64,000 nucleotides of DNA from Microcoleus sp. AS-A8 (GTDB lineage Bacteria; Cyanobacteriota; Cyanobacteriia; Cyanobacteriales; Coleofasciculaceae). Made by a program: the position numbers and the translations under genes. The DNA is taken from assembly GCA_039962225.1 (NCBI GenBank), contig JAMPKV010000014.1, positions 62,001 through 126,000 on the forward strand, in the 5' to 3' direction. The notes beneath the pieces are model-generated. The model had not been told where the DNA came from and searched no databases. It saw only the letters and a program-made list of their open reading frames with translations. Shown piece after piece: positions 17,141-26,300 of this stretch (position 1 is its first letter; each line of letters opens with the position of its first letter).

Positions 17141-19963
17141 CTAGTTCTTGGAGGCTGACACCGAAGGGCCTGCGGTTACCACAACTAGATTGGCTGGATG
17201 CAGTAACTCTTTGGCGGCCTGATTGACTTGCTCTACCGTAACGGATTCGATTTTACTGACGAAGTTGCGAAGTTCTGAAGACCCTAAACCATACACCTCG
17301 TTATTCAAAATCGTCTGCGCTAAACTGCTTGGATCCGCAAGACCCACTGGATACTCGCTGGCAATCGAACGTTTGGCTGCGGCAACTTCACTAGGGGTAA
17401 CACCTTTTTCTTGGATTTGCTGGAGCAGCACGATGATACTGGCGATCGCTTTTTGGGCATCTTCGGGTGCGGTTTGCATTTGAATCAAAAAGGGGCCTTG
17501 ATGTAATCCAGCTTGGAAGTAGCTGTAAATGCCGTAAGTCAGCCCTTGGCGATCGCGAATTTCTGTACCCAACCGACTCGATAAAGTATCGCCCCCTACA
17601 ATCTGATTCAACACCAATGCGGCGTAGTAACGCGGGTCTTGTCGGTCAATTCCTCGATAACCCAACAAGGTAACAGACTGAGTCTTCCCCGGTAGCACGG
17701 GGTTCAATTCCACCCTAGTTTTTGGCAGAGGTACTTGTGGATAATTGGCAACGGGGGATTGACCGCTATCTTGCCAAGAAGAGAGTTGGGTTTCCAGGAG
17801 CGATCGCAATTGGGCTGGGTCAAAGTTACCCACTAGGCTCAATACTGTGGTATCTGGGCGATAATGCTTCTGATAAAAATCCACCACATCCTCACGAGTA
17901 ATCCCCTTCAAGCTCTCCTCGGTGGGAAAAGCGTGGAAAGGATGATTCTCCGGGTAAACGGTCTGTTGGAATGTTCGCAGAGCTACCTGTGATGGCGTAT
18001 CTAACTTAACTTTCAGAGCCGTGAGCATTTGTTGGCGGGTCAATTCTAGTTGCTCTGGGGGAAACGTCGCATTTTGCACCACATCCGCAAAGCTTTGAAT
18101 CAAGATGGGTAAATCGGCGGCTAAACTGTCTCCCTCGATATTCACACCTTCTCGGTTCGCCCCAAAGCCCAAACTCGCGCCTCGATCTTCCAAGACTTTC
18201 GCAATCTCTAAGGCATCTCGCGATTTTGTCCCATTCATCACATTATCGGCGGTTAGGCTTGCCAAACCCGCTTTAGCTTGAGAATCAAACTCTGTACCCG
18301 CACCCATATACCCGCTTAGGGTGACCGTTGGCGTACTGCGATCCGGTAACAGCAATACTCGCATCCCATTGGTTAACCGTATCTCTTCCGGTAACGCCTG
18401 GGTTGTTGGTGTCGCTGATGAGTCTACAGCAGGTAGGTATTTCGCTACCTCAGACGGGTCTACGGGAGAGCCATCGCTGAAGTTTTCACTTGTTTTCCCC
18501 GCATCCGCCGACCCTTGATTGGCCTGCTCATCCAGTTGAGTGGGTTCAAAAAAGCCCACCGTTCGATTTTCCGGCGTCAGGTAAGTTTGAGCCACGCGCT
18601 GCACCTGAGCAACACTCACCTTCTGCACGGCTGCCAGATAGCGGTCTGTATAACGATAATCACCCCCCGATAGTTCGTCATAACCCAGTTGCATCGCTTG
18701 GCTGGTGATATCGCGGTTCTCTAAAATTACGTTGGCAGTGAGTTGGGTTTTGGCTCGCTTGAGTTCTTCCTCAGTAACGCCCTTGTCTCTCAACTGAGCT
18801 AACTCTGACGCCAGAACTTGGTCAATTTTTTCTAGCTTTTGACCGGGAGCAGCGGTAGCCATAAGCTCATACCAGCCTGCTCCAATCAAGTTAACCGCAC
18901 CCCCTGACAAATCGCTAGCAATGCCGGATTCCACCAAAGCTTGGGTTAGGCGAGAATTGCGTCCACCCGTCAAGATATAGTCCATCACATCCAGCGCGGG
19001 TACATCAGGATGATTGGCGGCGGGTAACGGATACACTTCTTGCATGAAACTAGCGCTGCCCTCTTCACGCAGGACAATTGGCTTTTGGCTGTTAGATTTT
19101 GGTTTTTGGATGGGAGAAATAGACGTTGTCTGATCGAGATTGGCTGATGAGTTTCCTGGGACTTTGCCAAAAGTCTGTTTAACGGCTGCCAGGGTCGGTT
19201 CTGTTTGGAAATCACCTACGATAATTAACGTGGCATTCCCAGGGCTGTAGTACTTACGGTAGTAGTCCCGTACCTGCTCAACGGTAAACTTCTGTACATC
19301 TGCCTTAGTACCCCCTACAGGTAAACCATAAGGTTGGTTGGGAAACGCCGCACGCATCACGGCGCGGCTGAGGCGATAGCTAGGGCTGTTTTCGTACCCC
19401 TGCAACTCAGAAATGACGACACGCTTTTCCTTTTCGAGTTGCTGCGGTTCAATCAGGGAGTTCTGCATCCGGTCTGCTTCTAGAACCAACAAGGCTTTCA
19501 GTTTTTCCCGCTCAACTGTGCCGAAGTAAGCTGTCTGATCGTAGCTGGTAAAGGCGTTGGATGAACTTCCTAAGGCACTGAACAGACGACCAAATTGAAT
19601 GGGACGCTCTTTGGTGCCTTTGAACATCATGTGTTCTAACTGATGGGCAATTCCATTCACTCCAGAAGCTTCATCACGAGAACCAATTTTGTACCATACC
19701 TGCACTGTGACTACGGGTGCCGTATGTACTTCCTTCGTGAGGACAGTCAGGCCATTGTCCAGAACTGTTTTACGAACATCTTGAGTGAGTGCAAAGGCTT
19801 GGGGTTCAGTGCTGGTACCTGAAGGTGAGGTTGCTGGGCGTTGAGACACTAAAACCTCTGATGGAGCTGAAGCGGCTTTCGTCGTGAATACCACTGCACT
19901 CAAGCAGAGGCTGAAAAGCAAAATTAGAAGACTGCGGCGACGAGCATTAGACCGGAAATACAT
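17141..19963 (-). CDS. Fused two-domain M16 zinc metallopeptidase, exported
   Basis: About 940 residues with an N-terminal signal or anchor segment (SLLILLFSLCLSAVVFTTKAA). The first M16 unit carries the inverted zinc motif HxxEH (HQLEHMMFKGT) and downstream glutamates (ELQGYENSPSY). The second M16 unit (from about residue 530, PEEIRLTNGMRVLLLPDR) lacks HxxEH, having LASLTADNVMNGT instead, as in the inactive half of fused M16 proteases. It likely degrades peptides in the periplasm. The ATG at 19963 is preferred over the TTG at 19990. The 250 bp between map and this gene contains only repeat DNA. Confidence 0.92.
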   Translation of the reverse strand: MYFRSNARRRSLLILLFSLCLSAVVFTTKAASAPSEVLVSQRPATSPSGTSTEPQAFALTQDVRKTVLDNGLTVLTKEVHTAPVVTVQVWYKIGSRDEASGVNGIAHQLEHMMFKGTKERPIQFGRLFSALGSSSNAFTSYDQTAYFGTVEREKLKALLVLEADRMQNSLIEPQQLEKEKRVVISELQGYENSPSYRLSRAVMRAAFPNQPYGLPVGGTKADVQKFTVEQVRDYYRKYYSPGNATLIIVGDFQTEPTLAAVKQTFGKVPGNSSANLDQTTSISPIQKPKSNSQKPIVLREEGSASFMQEVYPLPAANHPDVPALDVMDYILTGGRNSRLTQALVESGIASDLSGGAVNLIGAGWYELMATAAPGQKLEKIDQVLASELAQLRDKGVTEEELKRAKTQLTANVILENRDITSQAMQLGYDELSGGDYRYTDRYLAAVQKVSVAQVQRVAQTYLTPENRTVGFFEPTQLDEQANQGSADAGKTSENFSDGSPVDPSEVAKYLPAVDSSATPTTQALPEEIRLTNGMRVLLLPDRSTPTVTLSGYMGAGTEFDSQAKAGLASLTADNVMNGTKSRDALEIAKVLEDRGASLGFGANREGVNIEGDSLAADLPILIQSFADVVQNATFPPEQLELTRQQMLTALKVKLDTPSQVALRTFQQTVYPENHPFHAFPTEESLKGITREDVVDFYQKHYRPDTTVLSLVGNFDPAQLRSLLETQLSSWQDSGQSPVANYPQVPLPKTRVELNPVLPGKTQSVTLLGYRGIDRQDPRYYAALVLNQIVGGDTLSSRLGTEIRDRQGLTYGIYSYFQAGLHQGPFLIQMQTAPEDAQKAIASIIVLLQQIQEKGVTPSEVAAAKRSIASEYPVGLADPSSLAQTILNNEVYGLGSSELRNFVSKIESVTVEQVNQAAKELLHPANLVVVTAGPSVSASKN

Positions 19964-19990
19964 AGGTTTTGTTGAGCGAATCAGAGACAA

Positions 19991-20404
19991 GGAAGGGGAG
20001 AGTAATATGAGTTTGCTTATCGCAGACTACGAATCGGGACAGAGAATCTAAGAATAATGTTCTATGTATTGAGTTTCAAGAGCAAAACTCAATGGGTTTC
20101 TTGGAGCAGAAACTGTATTATCTTCCCTTAACAGCCAAGTTCTCTGTTTCTAACGAATATCTTGCAGAATTCTCAACAAGCGGCAAAACTTGCTGTGGAC
20201 TTAAGTCCACGCGTCATAGCTCCAATCCCTAAAAGTCCCAAGAAACACATCCTGTGAGTTGAGCTTTTGATGAGGACTGGGTAAAGTTATGTATCACACT
20301 CTAGGCGATCGCACAATAGCCGAACTTTTCCAGCCTACTCCTAACCCGTTGCATCATTCGTGAACAGCCAACAGCGAAGCAAGCTCATTTAAAAAGTATT
20401 GGGC
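19991..20404. repeat. Intergenic region with 16-bp perfect palindrome
   Basis: GTGGACTTAAGTCCAC at 20195-20210 is a perfect palindrome of the GGACT..AGTCC type scattered through cyanobacterial genomes. The region is the 5' flank of the M16 peptidase gene and the 3' flank of the VOC gene. No gene or RNA was recognised. Confidence 0.6.
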
Positions 20405-20845
20405 TTATTGAGTACTCAGGACTCGGAGAAATTCTAGCGGTAGACCATCGCTGTCGGCAATAAAAGCCACTTCGTAAACCCGTGAACCGATCATTTGTTG
20501 AGTCGGTTCCAAAAGAATTTTCAGGGGTTGCAACGCTTCCGGGTTTTTGCTTGATGCTTCGGCAAAGCCTTCTTGTAAGTTGCTCAACCAAGTCGGGAGA
20601 TTCGCTACCGCATCGGTGAGATCGAAAGACAAATGGTAATAGCCAACATAATGTTCGTCCCCAAAGGCGTCGGGCGCAGGACGGGGTTCGGGAATCTGAA
20701 TCAGTTCGATCCGCCCTCCTAACCCTTCCATCCAGCAAGCGAGAGTAATACCGGCTGTGAAGCGTTCACAGACGGTAAATCCCAGTTGTTCGTAGAATGC
20801 GATCGCGCGATGAATGTCTGCTGTGCGAATTGAAGCGTGGTGCAT
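20405..20845 (-). CDS. VOC-superfamily (glyoxalase/bleomycin-resistance fold) protein
   Basis: About 146 residues with the vicinal-oxygen-chelate pattern: an opening MHHASIRTADIHRAIAFYEQLGFTV, a central GRIELIQIPEP strand, HYVGYYHLSFDLTD carrying a metal-ligand His, and the closing EVAFIADSDGLPLEFLRV with its Glu. The metal-coordinating positions look intact, so it may be a metal-dependent lyase or dioxygenase; the substrate is unknown. The frame continues to a TTG at 20869 next to a GGAGG, so the start is uncertain between the two. Confidence 0.85.
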   Translation of the reverse strand: MHHASIRTADIHRAIAFYEQLGFTVCERFTAGITLACWMEGLGGRIELIQIPEPRPAPDAFGDEHYVGYYHLSFDLTDAVANLPTWLSNLQEGFAEASSKNPEALQPLKILLEPTQQMIGSRVYEVAFIADSDGLPLEFLRVLSTQ

Positions 20846-20899
20846 CGGATTTTGGATTGAGTGACTCAACCTCCAATCTAAAATCTAAAAGAGTCGTGT

Positions 20900-21409
20900 C
20901 TACTCAAAAATTCGGAAGTAAGGATAACGCACGGGTATCCCTGGTTCTTTTTCCAAATCAAAATTGATCACTTCCCAGCAAGGCTCTTGTTCCGGATCGG
21001 GGCTGAATTCTACTGGCAATCCGTAAAGTCTGGGTTTAGCGGGTTCTGAAGGCGATCGCCAAGGTGTGCTACGCTCCAGGTAAGCACTCACTAACTCCTT
21101 ATAACGACTGGCAATAATCACCCGTGTCGCTCGGTAGCCTTGAGTGTAGAGCCGGTCTAGCGCTTCGTGAATTTCAAAACGAATTCCGTCCGGATGCGTG
21201 TGTTGTCGATACCACTCATCGTTCCACTGACGCCAGTGACGTCCGGATTGTAAATGAATCAATTCCCCAGTTTTTGGGTCTGCCTCAAAGGCACCATGAC
21301 GTGGACACAGATAAGTATCGGTCAGGGTCAATGCCGGAATCATCTGACGGCAGTGAGGACACTGAATCTCTGGACCAAAGATGGGGTACTGCAAACTTGA
21401 ATTGATCAT
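20900..21409 (-). CDS. Conserved cyanobacterial zinc-ribbon protein, TIGR02652 family
   Basis: 169 residues. An N-terminal zinc-ribbon-like element (CPHC at 18-21, CPRHGAFEADPKTGEL) is followed by the sequence HWRQWNDEWYRQHTHPDGIRFEIHEALDRL, typical of the cyanobacterial family TIGR02652, whose function is unknown. The C-terminus is acidic and Pro-rich (VEFSPDPEQEPCWEVINF). It lies 55 bp upstream of the VOC gene in the same direction, so the two may be co-transcribed. Confidence 0.8.
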   Translation of the reverse strand: MINSSLQYPIFGPEIQCPHCRQMIPALTLTDTYLCPRHGAFEADPKTGELIHLQSGRHWRQWNDEWYRQHTHPDGIRFEIHEALDRLYTQGYRATRVIIASRYKELVSAYLERSTPWRSPSEPAKPRLYGLPVEFSPDPEQEPCWEVINFDLEKEPGIPVRYPYFRIFE

Positions 21410-21523
21410 TACATACCTATAGCCGTCTTTCCCTTGTGTGCTAGCCCTGTGGCTTTATTATATCTAGGGATCTGTTTGCTTCAGAAGATGTTTTGAGCAA
21501 ACATATTGAATTAACTCTAGATT

Positions 21524-22078
21524 GTGAACGAGCTCAATAAGCAATTCTCATTAACTACTTCTTTCTGGTCACCTCCTGACCTCTCTCCTGCGGCGTTTAT
21601 TGCCCCGAATGCGGTTGTCATGGGTCAGGTCGTACTAGCCCCTGGAGTCAGCATTTGGTACGGTGCCGTTGTGCGGGCCGATGTTGAGCGCATTGAGATT
21701 GGTGAATGCACAAATATTCAGGATGGGGCAATTTTACATGGTGACCCCGGCAAGCCCACCATTCTTGAAGACCATGTTACGGTTGGTCATCGCGCTGTGA
21801 TTCATTCAGCTTACATTGAACGCGGTAGTTTGATTGGCATTGGTGCCATCGTGCTAGATGGTGTGCGTGTGGGTACAGGTAGCATTGTGGGTGCTGGTGC
21901 GGTGGTGAGTAAAGATGTTCCCCCCTTCTCGCTGGTGGTTGGAGTTCCGGCTAAGCGATTACGCGATATTGCTGAAGCGGAGGCGTTGGGACTGATTGAA
22001 CATGCGCGTCGTTATGAAAAACTGGCTCTTGTTCACGCTGGGAAGGGAACCGATTTAGGGTTTGCCAAGCCTGACTAA
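21524..22078 (+). CDS. Gamma-class carbonic anhydrase-fold protein
   Basis: A 184-residue left-handed beta-helix protein with hexapeptide repeats ([25 protein letters not shown]). The three zinc-ligand histidines of the gamma-carbonic-anhydrase family are present: His72 (GAILHGDP), His89 and His94 ([11 protein letters not shown]). It lacks the RuBisCO-small-subunit-like repeats of CcmM, so it is a standalone YrdA/gamma-CA-like trimer. Carbonic anhydrase activity is possible but not proven by motif alone. It starts with GTG at 21524. Confidence 0.9.
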   Translation: MNELNKQFSLTTSFWSPPDLSPAAFIAPNAVVMGQVVLAPGVSIWYGAVVRADVERIEIGECTNIQDGAILHGDPGKPTILEDHVTVGHRAVIHSAYIERGSLIGIGAIVLDGVRVGTGSIVGAGAVVSKDVPPFSLVVGVPAKRLRDIAEAEALGLIEHARRYEKLALVHAGKGTDLGFAKPD

Positions 22079-22194
22079 GCGGGTGGGGGATGAGGGATGG
22101 GGGAAAGATACACTACTACGTTTGACTACGACTGTGTATAAGGCTCGTGCATCCATCAGCGGACTGATACCAAGTTGCAGTCAAAGATGGCAGG

Positions 22195-22307
22195 CTGTTT
22201 TCCCTGCTCCCCTGCTCCCCTGCTCCCCCACTCCTCCGCTCCCCCACTCCCCCACTCGCCAACTCCCCCACTCCCCCGCCCCCCCACTCCCCCGCTCCTC
22301 CACCTGA
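22195..22307. repeat. Pyrimidine-rich minisatellite (CTCCCCCA/CTGCTCCC units)
   Basis: About 110 bases of imperfect 7-9-nt units, with CTGCTCCC giving way to ACTCCCCC and GCTCCCCC, almost pure C/T on the plus strand and G/A on the minus. It can be read in several frames as Pro/Leu/His or Gly/Glu repeats, but these are artefacts of composition. It lies between the gamma-CA gene and psbY. Confidence 0.9.
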
Positions 22308-22432
22308 CAAGCCCAATTCCTGTGTCTGGTTCAATTCAAGAAGTCCTATGGCAAACTATGCCAATTTGCTTAAAAATGGAAAAATGAGAATAATTCAAAA
22401 AACTTCAAGCGTTAAGGCAAAGGACTAAAAAT

Positions 22433-22555
22433 ATGGACATTGATTGGCGTGTAGCAATAGTTTTGTCTCCTATCCTCCTGGCAGCAGGCTGGGCACTCTT
22501 CAATATTGGTGCGGTTGCCCTGAGACAAGTTCAGGGGTTTCTCGGTAAATCCTGA
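22433..22555 (+). CDS. psbY: Photosystem II protein PsbY
   Basis: A 40-residue single-span thylakoid protein: [20 protein letters not shown], then [20 protein letters not shown]. This is the characteristic PsbY sequence, a peripheral low-molecular-mass subunit of photosystem II near cytochrome b559. AAGG lies about 10 bases before the ATG. It is monocistronic, flanked upstream by the minisatellite and downstream by a terminator-like hairpin. Confidence 0.95.
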   Translation: MDIDWRVAIVLSPILLAAGWALFNIGAVALRQVQGFLGKS

Positions 22556-22580
22556 ACCGTACTGAGTACATCCTAGAACG

Positions 22581-22627
22581 AAGCCAGCTAACCAAAGACT
22601 TCCAGAGGAAAGCTGGCTTTATTATTG
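22581..22627 (+). terminator. Terminator-like hairpin after psbY
   Basis: AGCCAGCT (22582-22589) pairs with AGCTGGCT around a loop of about 21 nt, followed by TTATTATTG. It starts about 25 bases past the psbY stop. The long loop makes it weaker than the other terminators in the window. Confidence 0.6.
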
Positions 22628-22745
22628 AAGAGTGTCAATATTGGGGAGTGTAGATGTTGGGGTATGGGTTGAACCTCAAGGGAATTCTTTTAAGTTGCAT
22701 TGACTCAGTGCGATGGTGTCAAGAGATCTGGGTCGAGAACAACAT

Positions 22746-23129
22746 TTAAACAGAACTCCAACCCAGAGCATTGGCTACCTGACTCGCCAGGGTCAAAGGA
22801 TCGAAGGGCTTGGTTAACACCGCTTTTACCCCTAACTCGGCAAATCGGCGCTGTTCAGCAGCTTGTACCTTCGCTGTCAAAAAAACTACAGGGATGTCCT
22901 GGGTGGCAGCATTCGCCTGTAGTTGGTGAAAGGTCGTGGGGCCGTCCATGTCTGGCATCATCACGTCTAGGAGAATGGCATCTGGCTGCTGTGTCTCAGC
23001 TTTAACCAAACCTTCACCGCCGCAAGCCGCCGTCATTACTTCCCATCCTCCTACCGTCTCCAGGCAAAGTTGGGCGACTTCCCGGATATCATCTTCATCA
23101 TCGATGACTAGAATTCGCTTTGTTGTCAT
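22746..23129 (-). CDS. Stand-alone response regulator receiver (CheY-like)
   Basis: 127 residues forming one REC domain: acidic pocket IDDEDD near the N-terminus, phosphoacceptor Asp in ILLDVMMPDMDG (about residue 53), Thr in VVFLTAK and Lys in LTKPFDP. There is no output domain, so it works by protein contact. The coding start is duplicated: a GTG at 23147 and the ATG at 23129 both begin the same nine-nucleotide motif (xTGACAACA). It is downstream of and co-oriented with the hybrid kinase at 23358-27311, a likely phosphorelay partner. Confidence 0.92.
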   Translation of the reverse strand: MTTKRILVIDDEDDIREVAQLCLETVGGWEVMTAACGGEGLVKAETQQPDAILLDVMMPDMDGPTTFHQLQANAATQDIPVVFLTAKVQAAEQRRFAELGVKAVLTKPFDPLTLASQVANALGWSSV

Positions 23130-23357
23130 TATTGATTTTGTTGTCACTTAGCTATCAGCTGTTAGCAATTAGGCAGAAGGAAGCTTTTGGGGTTTTCCTA
23201 TGATTACCATAGTTTATGCCTATGGTTAGGACATCATACTGAGTTGCAGCCTAACGTAGATTTAACAAACCACAGAGTCAGTCTAGGACGCTGAGGTAAG
23301 AGAGAGAGTGAGTGATCCGTTTGAATGCAACTTGCTCTCATACTGCCGCCGCCTTAC

Positions 23358-26300
23358 TCATGTATCGCGCTCAGGTTTGGTCACGATTCGGTTTAGCAGG
23401 GCAATCACACGCTGCTCAAAGTGTTCTGGGGTAATTCGGCCTTTGGTGAAAAACTCCGTAGGCCCTAACGCCAAGCGATCGCGCTCTGCCTTAGTCAGCT
23501 CCTGTGCCGAATATACCACCACCGGTACCTCGTGCAAACAGTCATACAGCCGCAGCCATTCCACTACTGCATAGCCATCGACTTCAGGCAGCACCAAATC
23601 GAGTAACAATAAATCGGGAAGCACATGCTGACTCATTTGAATCGCCTCTCGCCCAGACGTGGCGTGATAAGCTTCAATCCCATGACGCTCAAACATCGTC
23701 GTCAGTACCCGCCCTAAATCTAGGTCATCTTCCACCACCAAAACGCGAGTCACCCTAGCTTGCTGCTTTAACGACTGCTTAATGGTTTCAAATAGGGTTT
23801 CCATCGTCAAGGGTTTGGACAGCCAGTTTGCCACCTCTGGATGAGAGGATTTATCCTCCTCCGATAGCCAACCACTGAAAATAATGATGGGAATATGTTT
23901 CGTATCGGGCTGTTCCTTAAGGATTGCCATTGTCTCCCAGCCATTCATGCTAGGCATAAGCAAATCCAACAGAATCACTGACGGTTGTAATAGCGCCGCT
24001 TGAGCAATCGCTTCTTCGCCTGAGGCTACAGCGACAACTTGGTATCCCCGACTTTCCAACACGAGTTTGATTACCCCATGCATTGATCTATCGTCATCAC
24101 ACAGTAAAACTAGAGGAGGCGATAGAGATGGGGAGTATATTTTTTCCTCAACTTCGCTACTTTTAGCCAAAACTGGCAAAGTGAAACAGAACGTGCTGCC
24201 CTCATCCAACTTGCTCTCAACCCAAATAGAACCCTCATGTTGCTGCACAATGCTGCGGCAAATCGCCAAACCCAAACCCGTGCCGCCTTTATCGCGAGAA
24301 TCTGAAGCGTTGACCTGTTGAAATCGCCCAAAGATGGTTTCGAGCTTATCTTCTGGAATGCCCCGTCCGCGATCGCTGACTTTAAAGAGTATCTGTTTTG
24401 ATTGGGCAGCTAGGGGTACTGGGCTACAAAACAACGTAGAGTTAAATCGCTCCTCACTCAAGATCTCTTCTGCCTCTTGCAGTTCAGCAACGATCTCAAC
24501 AGTTGTATTCGCAGGCGAAAATTTGATCGCGTTACTAATCAGATTGGTGAATACCTGGATAATGCGATCGCGATCAACCTGTATTTGAGCCTCTATCGGA
24601 GAAACAGCAAGGGTAACCCCTACCTTCTGAGCCATGGCTTGCATATCTTCCACGGTTTGCACCATTAAGTCGTGTAAGCTACAGACTTCTTTCTCCATTT
24701 GGATTTTGCCCGACTCGATGCGCTCAATATCCAGGATGTCGTTAATCAGCCGAGTTAGACGGTCAGTATTTCCTGCTGCAATTTCCAGCATCCGTTGTGC
24801 CTTTTGCGGTTGGGTGGTTAACAGTCCACCCGCTATCAAACCGAGTGACCCCCGAATGGCTGTCAGAGGCGTCCGCAATTCGTGACTGACGACCGAGATG
24901 AATTCATCTTTCATCCGTTCAATGGCAAGGCGTTCGGTAATATCTCTGAAGGTGATCACTGCACCCACAATCGGAGAGGGAGTGAGGGAGTGAAGGTTAG
25001 TTCCCCGTCCTAGATTTGAGTTGAGCAATTCTCCCACTCTCCCATCCTCGTATGAGCTCCGGCTCCATCCTCCCATCCTCGTATGAGCTCGAGTCCCGCT
25101 CTCCCGCTCTGTCATGGGAGTAGCAATACACTCAACCGGGAAACAGGAGCCATCTTTGCGCCAAAATACCTGCTCTTTGAAGTGTTGGACTTGACCATCT
25201 TGGAGTACCGCCTGGAGGAACGTCTCTTCCAAGGTACAGGGAGTGCCGTCTTCCCTATGGCACAACCGAGCAGGGATGGGCTGGTTGATCAGTTCTTCTA
25301 CCTTATAGCCCAGCATTTTTGCGGCGGCGGGATTGACAAAGGTGATGTTTCCTCGCGAGTCTACCCCACAGATGCCTTCCCCGGCTGAATTTAAAATTAA
25401 CTCGTTTTGATGGCGTAGCTGTTCTAGTGCCTCAGTGGCTGAGTAACGCTCGATCTCATTACCAATCCACTGTGCCATTAGCTTCAACAATTCTTTGTCT
25501 ACGGCGTTGAACGGCTTACGTGAAGGAACATGGCTACAGAAACAAAGTATCCCGTAGACGCTATTGTTCACAATCACTCGCATCCCAATGTAGGTTTCCA
25601 TTTGGAACTCGACATAAGCTGGATGATCCCGCCACTCGCAGGTACTGGCGTTTTGAATGCAAAGCGGTTCTGACATTCGTAAGGCTTCTAGACAATAGGA
25701 CTGTCTGGCATCAAAGACAGCACCAACGGCAACGGAGTTGTCTGGCGTTTGGGCAGCGATAATCTCGTAGCGATTGCTCTCCAAATGAGCTAAAAAGCCA
25801 AAGTCTAGACCAAAGTGCTGGCAACCAATCGCTAACATCTTTTGGAAGCATTGGTTCAGGTAGAGTTGCCCCGCTGCTGTTACTTCGCAAAAAGACCGTA
25901 GCATGGTTTCGCTTTGTTGCAACTCTTGCTCTGCGTTTTTGCGTTCGGTGATGTCGTTGTTAATTTCTAGAATTTTGACGGGGATGCCGTACTCATCTCG
26001 CTGTAATGCCCAACGGCTGGCTACGATAAGGCGAGAGCCATCTGCTCTGGTATGCACGAGCTCCCCTTCCCAACGCCCATAGCGTAACAGTTCGGCTTCG
26101 ATATCCTCTAGCGGTTGGGGGAATTCAGATTGTAGCAAGGTGCGGACCTTTTGACCGAGGGCTTGCGCTCTCGTATAACCATACATTTTCACCGCCCCTT
26201 GGTTCCAAAAAATAATGCGATCGCTCAAGTCACGTACCATAATGGTGTCGTGAGCCAAATCCAGCAGTTGAGCTTGAGCTTGTAAGTCGGCTTCTGCTTG

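Noticed and set aside
22062-22387. Pro/Leu-rich and Gly-rich ORFs across the pyrimidine minisatellite
   Set aside because: Composition is dictated by the CTCCCC repeat on both strands; no real protein features.
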